A DNA stretch of 9,274 bases from Methylophilaceae bacterium. GTDB lineage: Bacteria; Pseudomonadota; Gammaproteobacteria; Burkholderiales; Methylophilaceae. Location of the stretch: assembly GCA_003533095.1 (NCBI GenBank), contig DOEL01000002.1:1-9274 (forward strand), given 5' to 3'. The translations under genes and the position numbers were made by a program. Below the pieces are notes generated by a model. That model did no database searches, was not told where the DNA came from, and saw nothing but the letters and a program-made list of their open reading frames with translations. This document shows positions 1 to 5,679 of the stretch, piece after piece; position 1 is the first letter of the stretch, and each line of letters opens with the position of its first letter.

Positions 1-67
1 GGGTAGGAGTTAAACCTACCTGTGTCCGGTTTGCAATCGGAAGCATTTGTCGCTCTGCCACCTGACC
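1..67 (-). tRNA. tRNA-Cys (anticodon GCA), 3' end cut off by window edge
   Basis: Read on the minus strand from base 67, this gives an acceptor 5' strand GGTCAGG, a D-arm (GCA/TGC), an anticodon arm with loop TTGCAAA (anticodon GCA, cysteine), a five-base variable region CACAG, and a T-arm GTAGG/CCTAC with loop TTTAACT. Only the first two bases of the acceptor 3' strand (CC, pairing with G6-G7) are inside the window. G15 and G48 are both present, as in the unusual G15:G48 pair known for E. coli tRNA-Cys. Oddities: the D-loop lacks the usual GG (A at position 19), the T-loop has U instead of C at position 56, and the anticodon stem ends in an A31-C39 mismatch. It lies 85 bases downstream of tRNA-Leu and is probably co-transcribed with it. 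Confidence 0.88.
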
Positions 68-156
68 ATTATGAAACACACTAATGTCCTACAGCTTTAG
101 TAGGCCTCTCACTCTAACGAATGACGCAGTCACACGTTAATGTGTTTTATAATGGT
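65..156. repeat. Imperfect 23-bp inverted repeat in the tRNA-Leu/tRNA-Cys spacer
   Basis: Bases 65-87 pair with 134-156. As plus-strand RNA there are 20 Watson-Crick pairs, two G-U pairs and one C-A mismatch; as minus-strand RNA (the tRNA direction) there are 20 Watson-Crick pairs, one G-U pair and two mismatches. The arms fill the spacer edge to edge and run into the CCA end of tRNA-Leu (153-155) and the first bases of tRNA-Cys (65-67). The loop holds a smaller hairpin, CCTAC (88-92) with GTAGG (100-104), and a short TGAC/GTCA pair (122-132). There is no U-run after the stem on either strand, so it does not look like an intrinsic terminator. A processing structure for the tRNA precursor or a small palindromic element are both possible. 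Confidence 0.7.
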
Positions 157-238
157 GCCTGGAGCCGGAATCGAACCGGCACGCCTTTGGGGCGCGGGAT
201 TTTGAGTCCCGTGCGTCTACCAATTCCGCCATCCCGGC
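153..238 (-). tRNA. tRNA-Leu (anticodon CAA), CCA encoded
   Basis: The minus strand from base 238 gives a class II tRNA of 86 bases. It has acceptor GCCGGGA, D-loop AATTGGTAGA, anticodon stem CGGGA/TCCCG around the loop CTCAAAA (anticodon CAA, reading UUG), a long variable arm with stem CGCC/GGCG, a T-arm GCCGG TTCGATT CCGGC, acceptor 3' strand TCCAGGC, discriminator A, and an encoded CCA. The long variable arm and anticodon make leucine certain. The acceptor stem carries a G4-A69 mismatch where C69 would be expected. The gene is divergent from queA and is probably the first gene of a Leu-Cys tRNA transcript. Confidence 0.97.
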
Positions 239-248
239 TTAGGTAGCT

Positions 249-281
249 GATATATAATCGTCCGTTAATTATATCAATCAA
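249..281 (-). promoter_or_regulatory. Candidate sigma-70-type promoter for the tRNA-Leu/tRNA-Cys transcript
   Basis: On the minus strand TTGATT (281-276) is followed after 18 bases by TTATAT (257-252). An alternative is TTGATA (277-272) with a 17-base spacer to TATATC (254-249). Either would start RNA a few bases before the tRNA-Leu 5' end at 238. The segment is very AT-rich, so chance matches are likely. Confidence 0.35.
253..258 (+). promoter_or_regulatory. queA: Candidate -10 box for queA
   Basis: A consensus TATAAT lies 33 bases before the queA ATG, but the position expected for the -35 box falls inside tRNA-Leu and shows no match. It overlaps the candidate -10 of the divergent tRNA promoter. 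No Shine-Dalgarno sequence is visible before the queA ATG at 291. Confidence 0.3.
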
Positions 282-290
282 TAAACATAT

Positions 291-1316
291 ATGCGAATTG
301 AAGAGTTTGATTTTGAGCTTCCTGAAAAGCTGATTGCACAGACGCCCCTAGATAAAAGAGATGCGAGTCGTCTTCTTGTATTAGATAAAAATACAAAATC
401 ATTCGCTGATAAAAAATTTACAGATTTTGTCGACTTATTACATCCTAATGATCTTCTAATTTTTAATGATACTCGTGTCATTAAAGCGAGATTGTTTGGA
501 ACAAAAATTACCGGTGGAAAAGCTGAAATCATGATTGAGCGCATCGTAAATAACAATCATGCACTTGCACATTTAAAAACATCAAAAAAAATATTAAATG
601 ACACTATCTTTGAAATCAATAAAGACGTATCGGTTCAGGTTATTAAAAAAGAAGGTGATCTTTTTTATATTAGATTTCATTCAAATTTACCTGCCTATGA
701 CATTCTCGAAAAATACGGCCATATTCCTTTACCGCCCTACATCGAAAGAAGTGCAAATTTATCTGATGAAAAAAGATACCAAACTATTTATGCAAAAGAA
801 TTAGGTGCAGTCGCAGCCCCGACCGCTGGACTCCACTTCACAGATGAAATCTTTAAAGCTTTAGATAACAAAAAAATTAAATACACTTTTCTAACGCTTC
901 ATGTGGGTGCAGGTACTTTTAAACCTGTTAGAGATCAAGATCTTGATCATCATCAAATGCACAGCGAATCTTATAATGTACCCGAGAAAACAATTCAAAT
1001 GATTCTTGATGCCAAATCGAATAATGGCAGAATTATTGCTATTGGGACTACCGTCTTAAGAGCGCTTGAGAGTAAATTTTCTGATGAAAATATTCAGACT
1101 GGCTTTAAAGAAACTTCTATATTTATTAAACCAGGTTATGCATTTAAAATTGTGGATGCATTGCTTACCAACTTCCACTTACCTAAAAGCACTCTATTTA
1201 TTTTAGTCTCGGCTTTTAGCGGAAGTGATACGATGAGGAAACTTTATCAACACGCTATAAAACATGAATATCGCTTCTTTAGTTATGGTGATGCTACATT
1301 TATTGAACGGTCCTAA
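291..1316 (+). CDS. queA: QueA, S-adenosylmethionine:tRNA ribosyltransferase-isomerase
   Basis: QueA transfers and isomerises the ribosyl group of S-adenosylmethionine onto preQ1 in the wobble position of GUN-anticodon tRNAs, making epoxyqueuosine in the cytoplasm. The 341-residue product is close to the family length (E. coli about 356) and its N-terminus MRIEEFDFELPEKLIAQTPL fits the family start, supporting the ATG at 291. Conserved blocks in order are NDTRVIKARL (59-68), GAVAAPTAGLHF (172-183), LHVGAGTFKPVR (203-214), HQMHSE (221-226), TTVLRALES (253-261) and TNFHLPKSTL (293-302). It appears intact. In many bacteria tgt follows queA; here the next gene, 28 bases on, encodes an unrelated exported protein, so tgt must be elsewhere or absent. 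queA is the first gene of a two-gene plus-strand unit. Confidence 0.97.
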   Translation: MRIEEFDFELPEKLIAQTPLDKRDASRLLVLDKNTKSFADKKFTDFVDLLHPNDLLIFNDTRVIKARLFGTKITGGKAEIMIERIVNNNHALAHLKTSKKILNDTIFEINKDVSVQVIKKEGDLFYIRFHSNLPAYDILEKYGHIPLPPYIERSANLSDEKRYQTIYAKELGAVAAPTAGLHFTDEIFKALDNKKIKYTFLTLHVGAGTFKPVRDQDLDHHQMHSESYNVPEKTIQMILDAKSNNGRIIAIGTTVLRALESKFSDENIQTGFKETSIFIKPGYAFKIVDALLTNFHLPKSTLFILVSAFSGSDTMRKLYQHAIKHEYRFFSYGDATFIERS

Positions 1317-1344
1317 TTAACAACTAACTTTAAAAGATACACCA

Positions 1345-2214
1345 ATGAAAATTATTATTACGCTATTTTTTTTAACATTTAATTCTCTTATTTATGCTGA
1401 CGTTCTTCCTGAAGCAAAATCTGAAATTAAAATCACACTTACTAAAAAGCCGACGACGCGTCCTATGACAGTAGCTTTCATTCCCGGACAAAAAAAATAT
1501 TACATCGCTGATGGTGGTCTTGCGCCACTGGGCTCTGAAACCGAGGCTCCTATTTCTAAATCACTGATTCATACTTACGACCAATCCGGAAAATATTTAT
1601 CCTCAACACAAGCAGGATTTGATAATCGTTCCATTTTCTATAATGAATTAACTTATCAACTTACTACTATTACTTACAACATATCCAGTGAGGCTGGTTT
1701 TGCGCCCAATACAGGTATATTTTCTTTAGATCTTGATCCTCAAGGAAATTTAAAAGGCACATCAAAAGAAGTTTCGAGCTTTAACCCTGCTTTCGGTGAC
1801 TCAGCCACGATGCCTTCGTTCGACTCTAAAACAAATCATTATTTTGCCAAACAAAAAAGAAGTGACAGGGTCATTATTGTTGATGCAAATACTGGCAACA
1901 AATTAGAAGAAATTAATTTAGATTTAAAGTCAGCAGGTGTCGTATTTGATGATTTAAGTGATAGCTTTATTGCATCAACAGGTATTGATGGAGAAGAATT
2001 AGCTATTCTTGATGTTGATCATAAAGCGATATTAGTTTTTAACACTAGAGGCGGTTATGTTGGCAAATCTTCTTTACCAAAAGATATAAAGTTAAGAGCT
2101 CAAAATCATTATAACGGTCTTGGTTATACAAATAATTTATTCTTTATATATAACGAATCTGAGGGTGAATTTGGGACGTATTACGGATTTAGAATTTCTA
2201 GTAAATCCAAATAA
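1345..2214 (+). CDS. Exported beta-propeller-like protein of unknown function
   Basis: I do not recognise a specific family. The 289-residue product begins with a clear Sec signal peptide (MK, a hydrophobic stretch to about residue 16, likely cleavage after LIYA at 18), so it should be periplasmic or secreted; there is no lipobox cysteine. The mature part shows repeated strand-rich units of the kind found in YncE/SMP-30-like beta-propellers: around 48-88 (KKYYIADGG then SLIHTYDQSGKYL), 97-139 (ending IFSLDLDPQGNL), 158-195 (SDRVIIVDANTGNKLEEINL), 200-245 (LAILDVDHKAILVFNTRGGY) and 257-285. It contains no cysteine and no transmembrane segment after the signal peptide. It follows queA closely and is probably co-transcribed with it; the pairing gives no functional hint. 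The ATG at 1345 is chosen because it places the signal peptide at the N-terminus, although no strong ribosome binding site is present. Confidence 0.8.
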   Translation: MKIIITLFFLTFNSLIYADVLPEAKSEIKITLTKKPTTRPMTVAFIPGQKKYYIADGGLAPLGSETEAPISKSLIHTYDQSGKYLSSTQAGFDNRSIFYNELTYQLTTITYNISSEAGFAPNTGIFSLDLDPQGNLKGTSKEVSSFNPAFGDSATMPSFDSKTNHYFAKQKRSDRVIIVDANTGNKLEEINLDLKSAGVVFDDLSDSFIASTGIDGEELAILDVDHKAILVFNTRGGYVGKSSLPKDIKLRAQNHYNGLGYTNNLFFIYNESEGEFGTYYGFRISSKSK

Positions 2215-2240
2215 AAAACGCACCCCTAGGGGTGCGTTTT
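2215..2240. terminator. Bidirectional intrinsic terminator (perfect palindrome)
   Basis: The 26 bases are perfectly self-complementary: an A-run, CGCACCCC, the centre TA, GGGGTGCG and a T-run. The RNA would form a GC-rich stem capped by CUAG, with U-runs on the 3' side in both directions. It begins directly after the stop codon of the plus-strand exported-protein gene and lies 24 bases beyond the stop of the convergent DUF1097-like gene, so it can end both transcripts. Confidence 0.93.
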
Positions 2241-2263
2241 AAGTTAAAAGCTATTTGAAACAA

Positions 2264-2755
2264 TTATTTAATTGCAGATGCAAGTCTTCCTGCTAAATTA
2301 CCTACAACTACGCCCAAGATACTTGAAACTAAAACAACAGCAACTGGATTGGATAAATCCATTGCACCGATGCTAGCTGCACTTGGTGAAAGTGTAAAAG
2401 CTGAAGCAAAACCTAAAACGTTTAAGCCAACGTTAGCGACTTGAGACACTTTGTCTGCAATTAACACAAGAATGAGTGCTGCTATACCCACGCCTACTGC
2501 AAGATTTGCACCTACCACAGGTAATTCAATACCTGCTAAATAAACTGCAACTGATGCAATAATTGCGCCGAATGTCATTCCAATTACTGTTTTTTGCATT
2601 GCGTCTGACTTACCTACAAGACCAGAGGCAGCCCATGCAACAAACCCTATGGGAATACTTGTAGAGAGAAAGGCGCTTAAAGGTCCAGCACTAAGAAAGG
2701 TCCATACTGCTGCTAACACACCAACACTGATTGCTACCGCTAATGATTTCGACAT
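2264..2755 (-). CDS. Small multi-pass inner-membrane protein, DUF1097-like
   Basis: The product has 163 residues and is almost wholly hydrophobic, with about five or six predicted membrane helices near 5-22, 30-47, 56-75, 82-100, 107-124 and 136-154. The opening (VAISVGVLAAVWTFLS), the block PIGFVAWAASGLVGKSDA (35-52) and the overall topology resemble DUF1097 proteins such as E. coli YcdZ, whose function is unknown; this assignment is from memory and tentative. An open frame extends 20 codons further upstream, but the start is placed at the ATG at 2755 because AGGAG sits at the right distance before it and the extension is not family-like and overlaps the candidate promoter. It lies downstream of proS on the same strand after a 229-base gap, and probably has its own promoter. 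It ends at the shared terminator at 2215-2240. Confidence 0.8.
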   Translation of the reverse strand: MSKSLAVAISVGVLAAVWTFLSAGPLSAFLSTSIPIGFVAWAASGLVGKSDAMQKTVIGMTFGAIIASVAVYLAGIELPVVGANLAVGVGIAALILVLIADKVSQVANVGLNVLGFASAFTLSPSAASIGAMDLSNPVAVVLVSSILGVVVGNLAGRLASAIK

Positions 2756-2761
2756 AAGATC

Positions 2762-2766
2762 TCCTA
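2762..2766 (-). promoter_or_regulatory. Shine-Dalgarno site deciding the start of the DUF1097-like gene
   Basis: The minus strand reads CTTAGGAGATCTTATG. AGGAG ends a few bases before the ATG at 2755-2753. It is the clearest ribosome binding site in the window and argues against the upstream in-frame start at 2815. Confidence 0.8.
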
Positions 2767-2797
2767 AGTTTAGTTGACTGTATATATACATCAAAGA

Positions 2798-2826
2798 GCT
2801 ATAGTACTTGAGCACTTAGTTATCAA
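2798..2826 (-). promoter_or_regulatory. Candidate promoter of the DUF1097-like gene
   Basis: On the minus strand TTGATA (2826-2821) and TATAGC (2803-2798) are separated by exactly 17 bases. Transcription from here would start near 2791, giving a leader of about 36 bases before the ATG at 2755. The -35 box lies in one arm of the inverted repeat at 2816-2859. Confidence 0.5.
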
Positions 2827-2859
2827 TTGGCCCTAGGCTTCTAGGTCACTGATTACTAA
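2816..2859. repeat. Inverted repeat overlapping the DUF1097-like gene promoter
   Basis: The arms TTAGTTATCA (2816-2825) and TGATTACTAA (2850-2859) pair at nine of ten positions, with one central T-T (A-A on the other strand) mismatch. Inside lies a second stem, CCTAG (2832-2836) with CTAGG (2841-2845), around GCTT. There is no U-run, so an intrinsic terminator is unlikely; an operator or a structured RNA between proS and the next gene is possible. Confidence 0.45.
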
Positions 2860-2984
2860 CTACTTGGCGAATAATAATCCTTTTTTTTGATAAATACACC
2901 TCTTAATTGTAATTATTTTGTAATAAATACTTGACAAAAATAACTTAATTAAATCATGTACTTAAAATAAAACGGATTAAATAC

Positions 2985-4709
2985 TTAGAGATCTAAAAGG
3001 GATTTAATTTCTGTAACTATTTGATTTTCATCAATTAATCTTGATTCTTGATCTAATCGACCTTGGAACTCAACCTTACCCTCTTTTAAATTTCGATCTC
3101 CAATTACAACTCTATAAGGAATGCCTATTAATTCCATCTCCGCAAACATGATCCCCGGACGCTCGCCTCGATCATCAAGTAAGACATCTATACCAATTGC
3201 TTTAAGAGCATCATAAATTTTGTGTGATGAAGCTTTAACCTCATTACTCTTGTCATAACCTATAGGTGCAATCACCACTTCAAAGGGGGCTATATTAATC
3301 GGAAAGATAATGCCTTTATCATCGTGCGACTGCTCAATAGCTGCGGCTACAATCCTTGACACCCCAATACCATAACAACCCATCTCTAGAATTTGACTCT
3401 GACCATTTTCGTCTAAGTATTCTGCATTCATCGCCTTAGAGTATTTATTGCCTAATTGGAAAATATGTCCTACTTCAATGCCCCTACATATTTGAAGCGT
3501 GCCTTGTTTGTCTGGACTCACATCTCCCTCAACAACCTTTCTTAGATCCACATAAAGGAGAGGTTCAGGGAGGTCCCGCACAAAATTGACGCCTTTAAGG
3601 TGAAATTTGGGCTCATTTGCACCACAAATAAAATCAGACAAAATTCCCACGGACTTATCTGCCAGAATTTTTATGGAAGATTTAACTCCAACTGGCCCGA
3701 TAAATCCTGGCGGGCATTTAAGATGTTCTCTTACTTCCTCGTCTGTTGCAAAACGGAAATTCTCAAAGTTTTTAACTTTGGATAATTTCACTTCGTTAAG
3801 CTCATGGTCGCCTCGCAATAGGACTAGGAAAAACTCATTCACTTCATTGGTTTGATTAATAAGTGCAATAGTTTTTACTGTCTTTTGAATCTTGACGCCA
3901 ATCAATTTAGCAACGTCTTCACATGTCGTCTGTTTTGGAGTGTCAAATTTAACCATCGACTCTTTAGCATCTGGTCTTTTTTCATCTTGAAGAATTGCCT
4001 CTGCTAACTCGATATTAGCCGCGTAGTTAGATACTGAGCTATATGCAATCGCATCCTCGCCTGAATCTGCTAAAACATGAAATTCATGCGACCCATCACC
4101 ACCGATGGCACCCGTATCTGCTTTCACTGCTCTAAATTGCAAGCCTATCTTATTAAAGATATTGGTATAGGCTTGATACATTGCATCATAAGTTTCCTGC
4201 AATGAAATTTTTGATGTATGAAAAGAATAAGCATCCTTCATTAAAAACTCTCGAGCACGCATCACACCAAAACGAGGTCTTATCTCGTCCCTAAACTTCA
4301 TCTGAATCTGATAAAAGTTAATGGGCAATTGTTTGTAGCTATTAATTTCTTTTCTGGCAATATCTGTGATGACCTCTTCATGCGTCGGGCCGAAACAGAA
4401 ATCTCGATCATGGCGATCTTTGATCTTTAACATCTGCGGCCCAAATAAAGCCCATCGACCTGTCTCTTCCCAGAGTTCAGCTGGTTGAATGGCTGGCATT
4501 AATAACTCTACCGCACCAGCTTTATTCATTTCATTTCTCACAATGGCTTCAATTTTTCTTAAAACCTTTAAACCAAGTGGCATCCAAGAATAAAGACCCG
4601 AGCCCAAGCGCTTAATAAATCCTGCGCGGATCATGAGCTTATGACTGATCAGCTCGGCTTCTGAGGGCGCTTCCTTCAAAGTTGAGATGTAAAATTTTGA
4701 TGCGAGCAT
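2985..4709 (-). CDS. proS: Prolyl-tRNA synthetase, bacterial type with editing domain
   Basis: ProRS charges tRNA-Pro with proline in the cytoplasm. At 574 residues it matches the E. coli-type enzyme (about 572). Class II motif 1 lies around 38-72, motif 2 runs from [10 protein letters not shown] (104-113) through [13 protein letters not shown] (139-151), and motif 3 is [11 protein letters not shown] (442-452). The inserted YbaK/INS-type editing domain spans about 225-405 and keeps lysine 279 (KTVKT, 276-280), the residue known in E. coli ProRS for hydrolysing Ala-tRNA-Pro. The C-terminal part (about 475-574) is the HisRS-like anticodon-binding domain. It is the last gene of the yoaA-tsaB-rimI-psi/UDG-like-proS run, starting 17 bases after the preceding stop; upstream there is only a weak AAGAAAGA as ribosome binding site. 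It appears complete and functional. Confidence 0.98.
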   Translation of the reverse strand: MLASKFYISTLKEAPSEAELISHKLMIRAGFIKRLGSGLYSWMPLGLKVLRKIEAIVRNEMNKAGAVELLMPAIQPAELWEETGRWALFGPQMLKIKDRHDRDFCFGPTHEEVITDIARKEINSYKQLPINFYQIQMKFRDEIRPRFGVMRAREFLMKDAYSFHTSKISLQETYDAMYQAYTNIFNKIGLQFRAVKADTGAIGGDGSHEFHVLADSGEDAIAYSSVSNYAANIELAEAILQDEKRPDAKESMVKFDTPKQTTCEDVAKLIGVKIQKTVKTIALINQTNEVNEFFLVLLRGDHELNEVKLSKVKNFENFRFATDEEVREHLKCPPGFIGPVGVKSSIKILADKSVGILSDFICGANEPKFHLKGVNFVRDLPEPLLYVDLRKVVEGDVSPDKQGTLQICRGIEVGHIFQLGNKYSKAMNAEYLDENGQSQILEMGCYGIGVSRIVAAAIEQSHDDKGIIFPINIAPFEVVIAPIGYDKSNEVKASSHKIYDALKAIGIDVLLDDRGERPGIMFAEMELIGIPYRVVIGDRNLKEGKVEFQGRLDQESRLIDENQIVTEIKSLLDL

Positions 4710-4726
4710 TTATATTCTTTCTTAAT

Positions 4727-5242
4727 TTAAAAAGTCTTAATTAAATCTAAAATATTTTCCCAAACCAATTTCTTATCTTTTGGGTTTTTAAGCAAATGAT
4801 TTATACCAAGCGTATGCTTAATGTTAGTAGTGACATTATTCATCAAATCAATTGATTTGTATTCTTCAAAAAATTCATTATTTAATCCAAAAGCTAATAC
4901 TTGCTTTGGAGCGGTATTTAAGAAAAGGTCACCTATCTGGTTTTTGGTAAGCTTTAATAAATGATTCTTTTGAAATGTATCTGTACCTATCGACATCGAA
5001 ATAAATTTTGCAATATTTAAAAATAATTCTTGGGCAACATCTTCAGTTCCTGATAAAAATTTTTGACTCAAAAGCAATAAAGATTCTTCAGCATAATTTA
5101 TTTTGAATCCAAAAAATAAATCAGCCTCAATAAAATTTTTAGCCTTCTTTGCAAGGACCTCATTGTTAGCCGTATCTTTTAATCTCCAAAGAGGAAATAA
5201 TTCCAGCTCCTTTAAAATTTTTTTTCTGTAATCAGCATCCAT
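4727..5242 (-). CDS. Putative Pol III psi subunit (HolD)-like or catalytically dead UDG-like protein
   Basis: The 171-residue protein is lysine-rich, has no cysteine and no signal or membrane segment. Three regions are informative. The N-terminus KKILKELELFPLWRLKD (7-23) resembles the start of DNA polymerase III psi (HolD; LQQLGITQWSLRR in E. coli) and also of family-4 uracil-DNA glycosylases. APKQVLAFGLN (111-121) resembles the PK-hydrophobic-G strand of those glycosylases. HLLKNPKDKKLVWENI (149-164) resembles their C-terminal HPxYLLxNPxxKxxxWxDL block and the HolD end (RANPTARAALWQQI). The glycosylase GEAPG motif, the catalytic HP and the Fe-S cysteines are missing, so glycosylase activity is not expected. 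A HolD gene adjoins rimI in E. coli. The ATG at 5242 shares TGATG with the rimI stop; a TTG one codon upstream is less likely. Assignment is by eye and tentative. Confidence 0.85.
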   Translation of the reverse strand: MDADYRKKILKELELFPLWRLKDTANNEVLAKKAKNFIEADLFFGFKINYAEESLLLLSQKFLSGTEDVAQELFLNIAKFISMSIGTDTFQKNHLLKLTKNQIGDLFLNTAPKQVLAFGLNNEFFEEYKSIDLMNNVTTNIKHTLGINHLLKNPKDKKLVWENILDLIKTF

Positions 5243-5679
5243 CAAATTACTAGTCCCATTAACACAGCGTCTTCCCGTCCTTCTTTAGCACGATAATAAT
5301 CCTTTCTAATACTCATTTCATTAAATCCATGCTTGTCATACAAATGAATAGCGGCTTGATTAGAAACTCTAACTTCTAAATAAATCGTTTTTGAGTGAGC
5401 CAAATTTGCACGATGAATAACTTCATTAAGCAAGTGTGACCCATAGCCTTTATTTTGCATGCTTTTTTTTATACTTATGTTAAGAAGATGACACTCATCC
5501 AATACAAACATAAAAACGGTGTAGCCTATGATTTCCTTATTAAGAGTCATCATCAAACATATGTGATTTGATTTTATGGAATCTAGGAAATTACCTCGCG
5601 TCCATGGATAAGCGTGAACTTCATTTTCAATCAATTCAATTGCACTTAAATCATTTTCCTTAAATTCACTAAATTGCAT
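5242..5679 (-). CDS. rimI: RimI-type GNAT N-alpha-acetyltransferase
   Basis: RimI acetylates the N-terminal alanine of ribosomal protein S18, using acetyl-CoA. The 145-residue product matches the family length (E. coli 148). The GNAT core is clear: HAYPWTRGNF (22-31), the strand LLNISIKKSM (65-74), the acetyl-CoA pyrophosphate loop QNKGYG (75-80), LEVRVSNQAAIHLYDKHGF (101-119) and the C-terminal RKDYYRAKEGREDAVLM (125-141). Glu102 and Tyr114 sit where E. coli RimI has its catalytic Glu103 and Tyr115. The ATG at 5679 overlaps the tsaB stop by 11 bases, and the TGA stop overlaps the next start, so translation of the three genes is probably coupled. tsaB-rimI adjacency is common in bacteria. Confidence 0.95.
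   Translation of the reverse strand: MQFSEFKENDLSAIELIENEVHAYPWTRGNFLDSIKSNHICLMMTLNKEIIGYTVFMFVLDECHLLNISIKKSMQNKGYGSHLLNEVIHRANLAHSKTIYLEVRVSNQAAIHLYDKHGFNEMSIRKDYYRAKEGREDAVLMGLVI

Larger units (their letters stand above)
2756..2984 (-). other. 229-base intergenic region between proS and the DUF1097-like gene
   Basis: This very AT-rich stretch holds no gene I can support. Its proS-distal part contains a ribosome binding site, a candidate promoter and an inverted repeat, listed separately. A self-complementary TGTATATATACA lies at 2779-2790 in the likely 5' leader. The proS-proximal part (about 2880-2984) has no GC-rich hairpin, so no clear proS terminator is visible. The word AAATACTT occurs twice (2925-2932 and 2979-2986), and a weak minus-strand promoter-like pair (TTGTCA at 2937-2932, TAATTA at 2915-2910) is the best further signal. 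Confidence 0.5.

Noticed and set aside
88..104. Small hairpin CCTAC/GTAGG with a seven-base loop as a third tRNA or tRNA remnant
   Set aside because: Stem and loop sizes look like a T-arm, but neither strand has a TTC-type loop, an anticodon arm with U33 or a matching acceptor stem.
278..556. Minus-strand open frame opposite the start of queA
   Set aside because: It lies antisense to a clearly conserved queA, has no family resemblance and no ribosome binding site.
598..804. Second plus-strand frame inside queA
   Set aside because: Out-of-frame shadow of queA with no recognisable content.
2931..2959. Plus-strand TTGACA as a promoter for an antisense RNA into proS
   Set aside because: The -35 is perfect but the base run at 16 to 18 bases downstream (around TCATGT) is a poor -10, and TAAAAT is 26 bases away.
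3600..3855. Two plus-strand frames opposite the ProRS editing domain
   Set aside because: Antisense to conserved proS codons; no start signals and no family features.
4727..5242. Active uracil-DNA glycosylase
   Set aside because: The catalytic GEAPG motif, the His-Pro motif and all Fe-S cysteines are absent.
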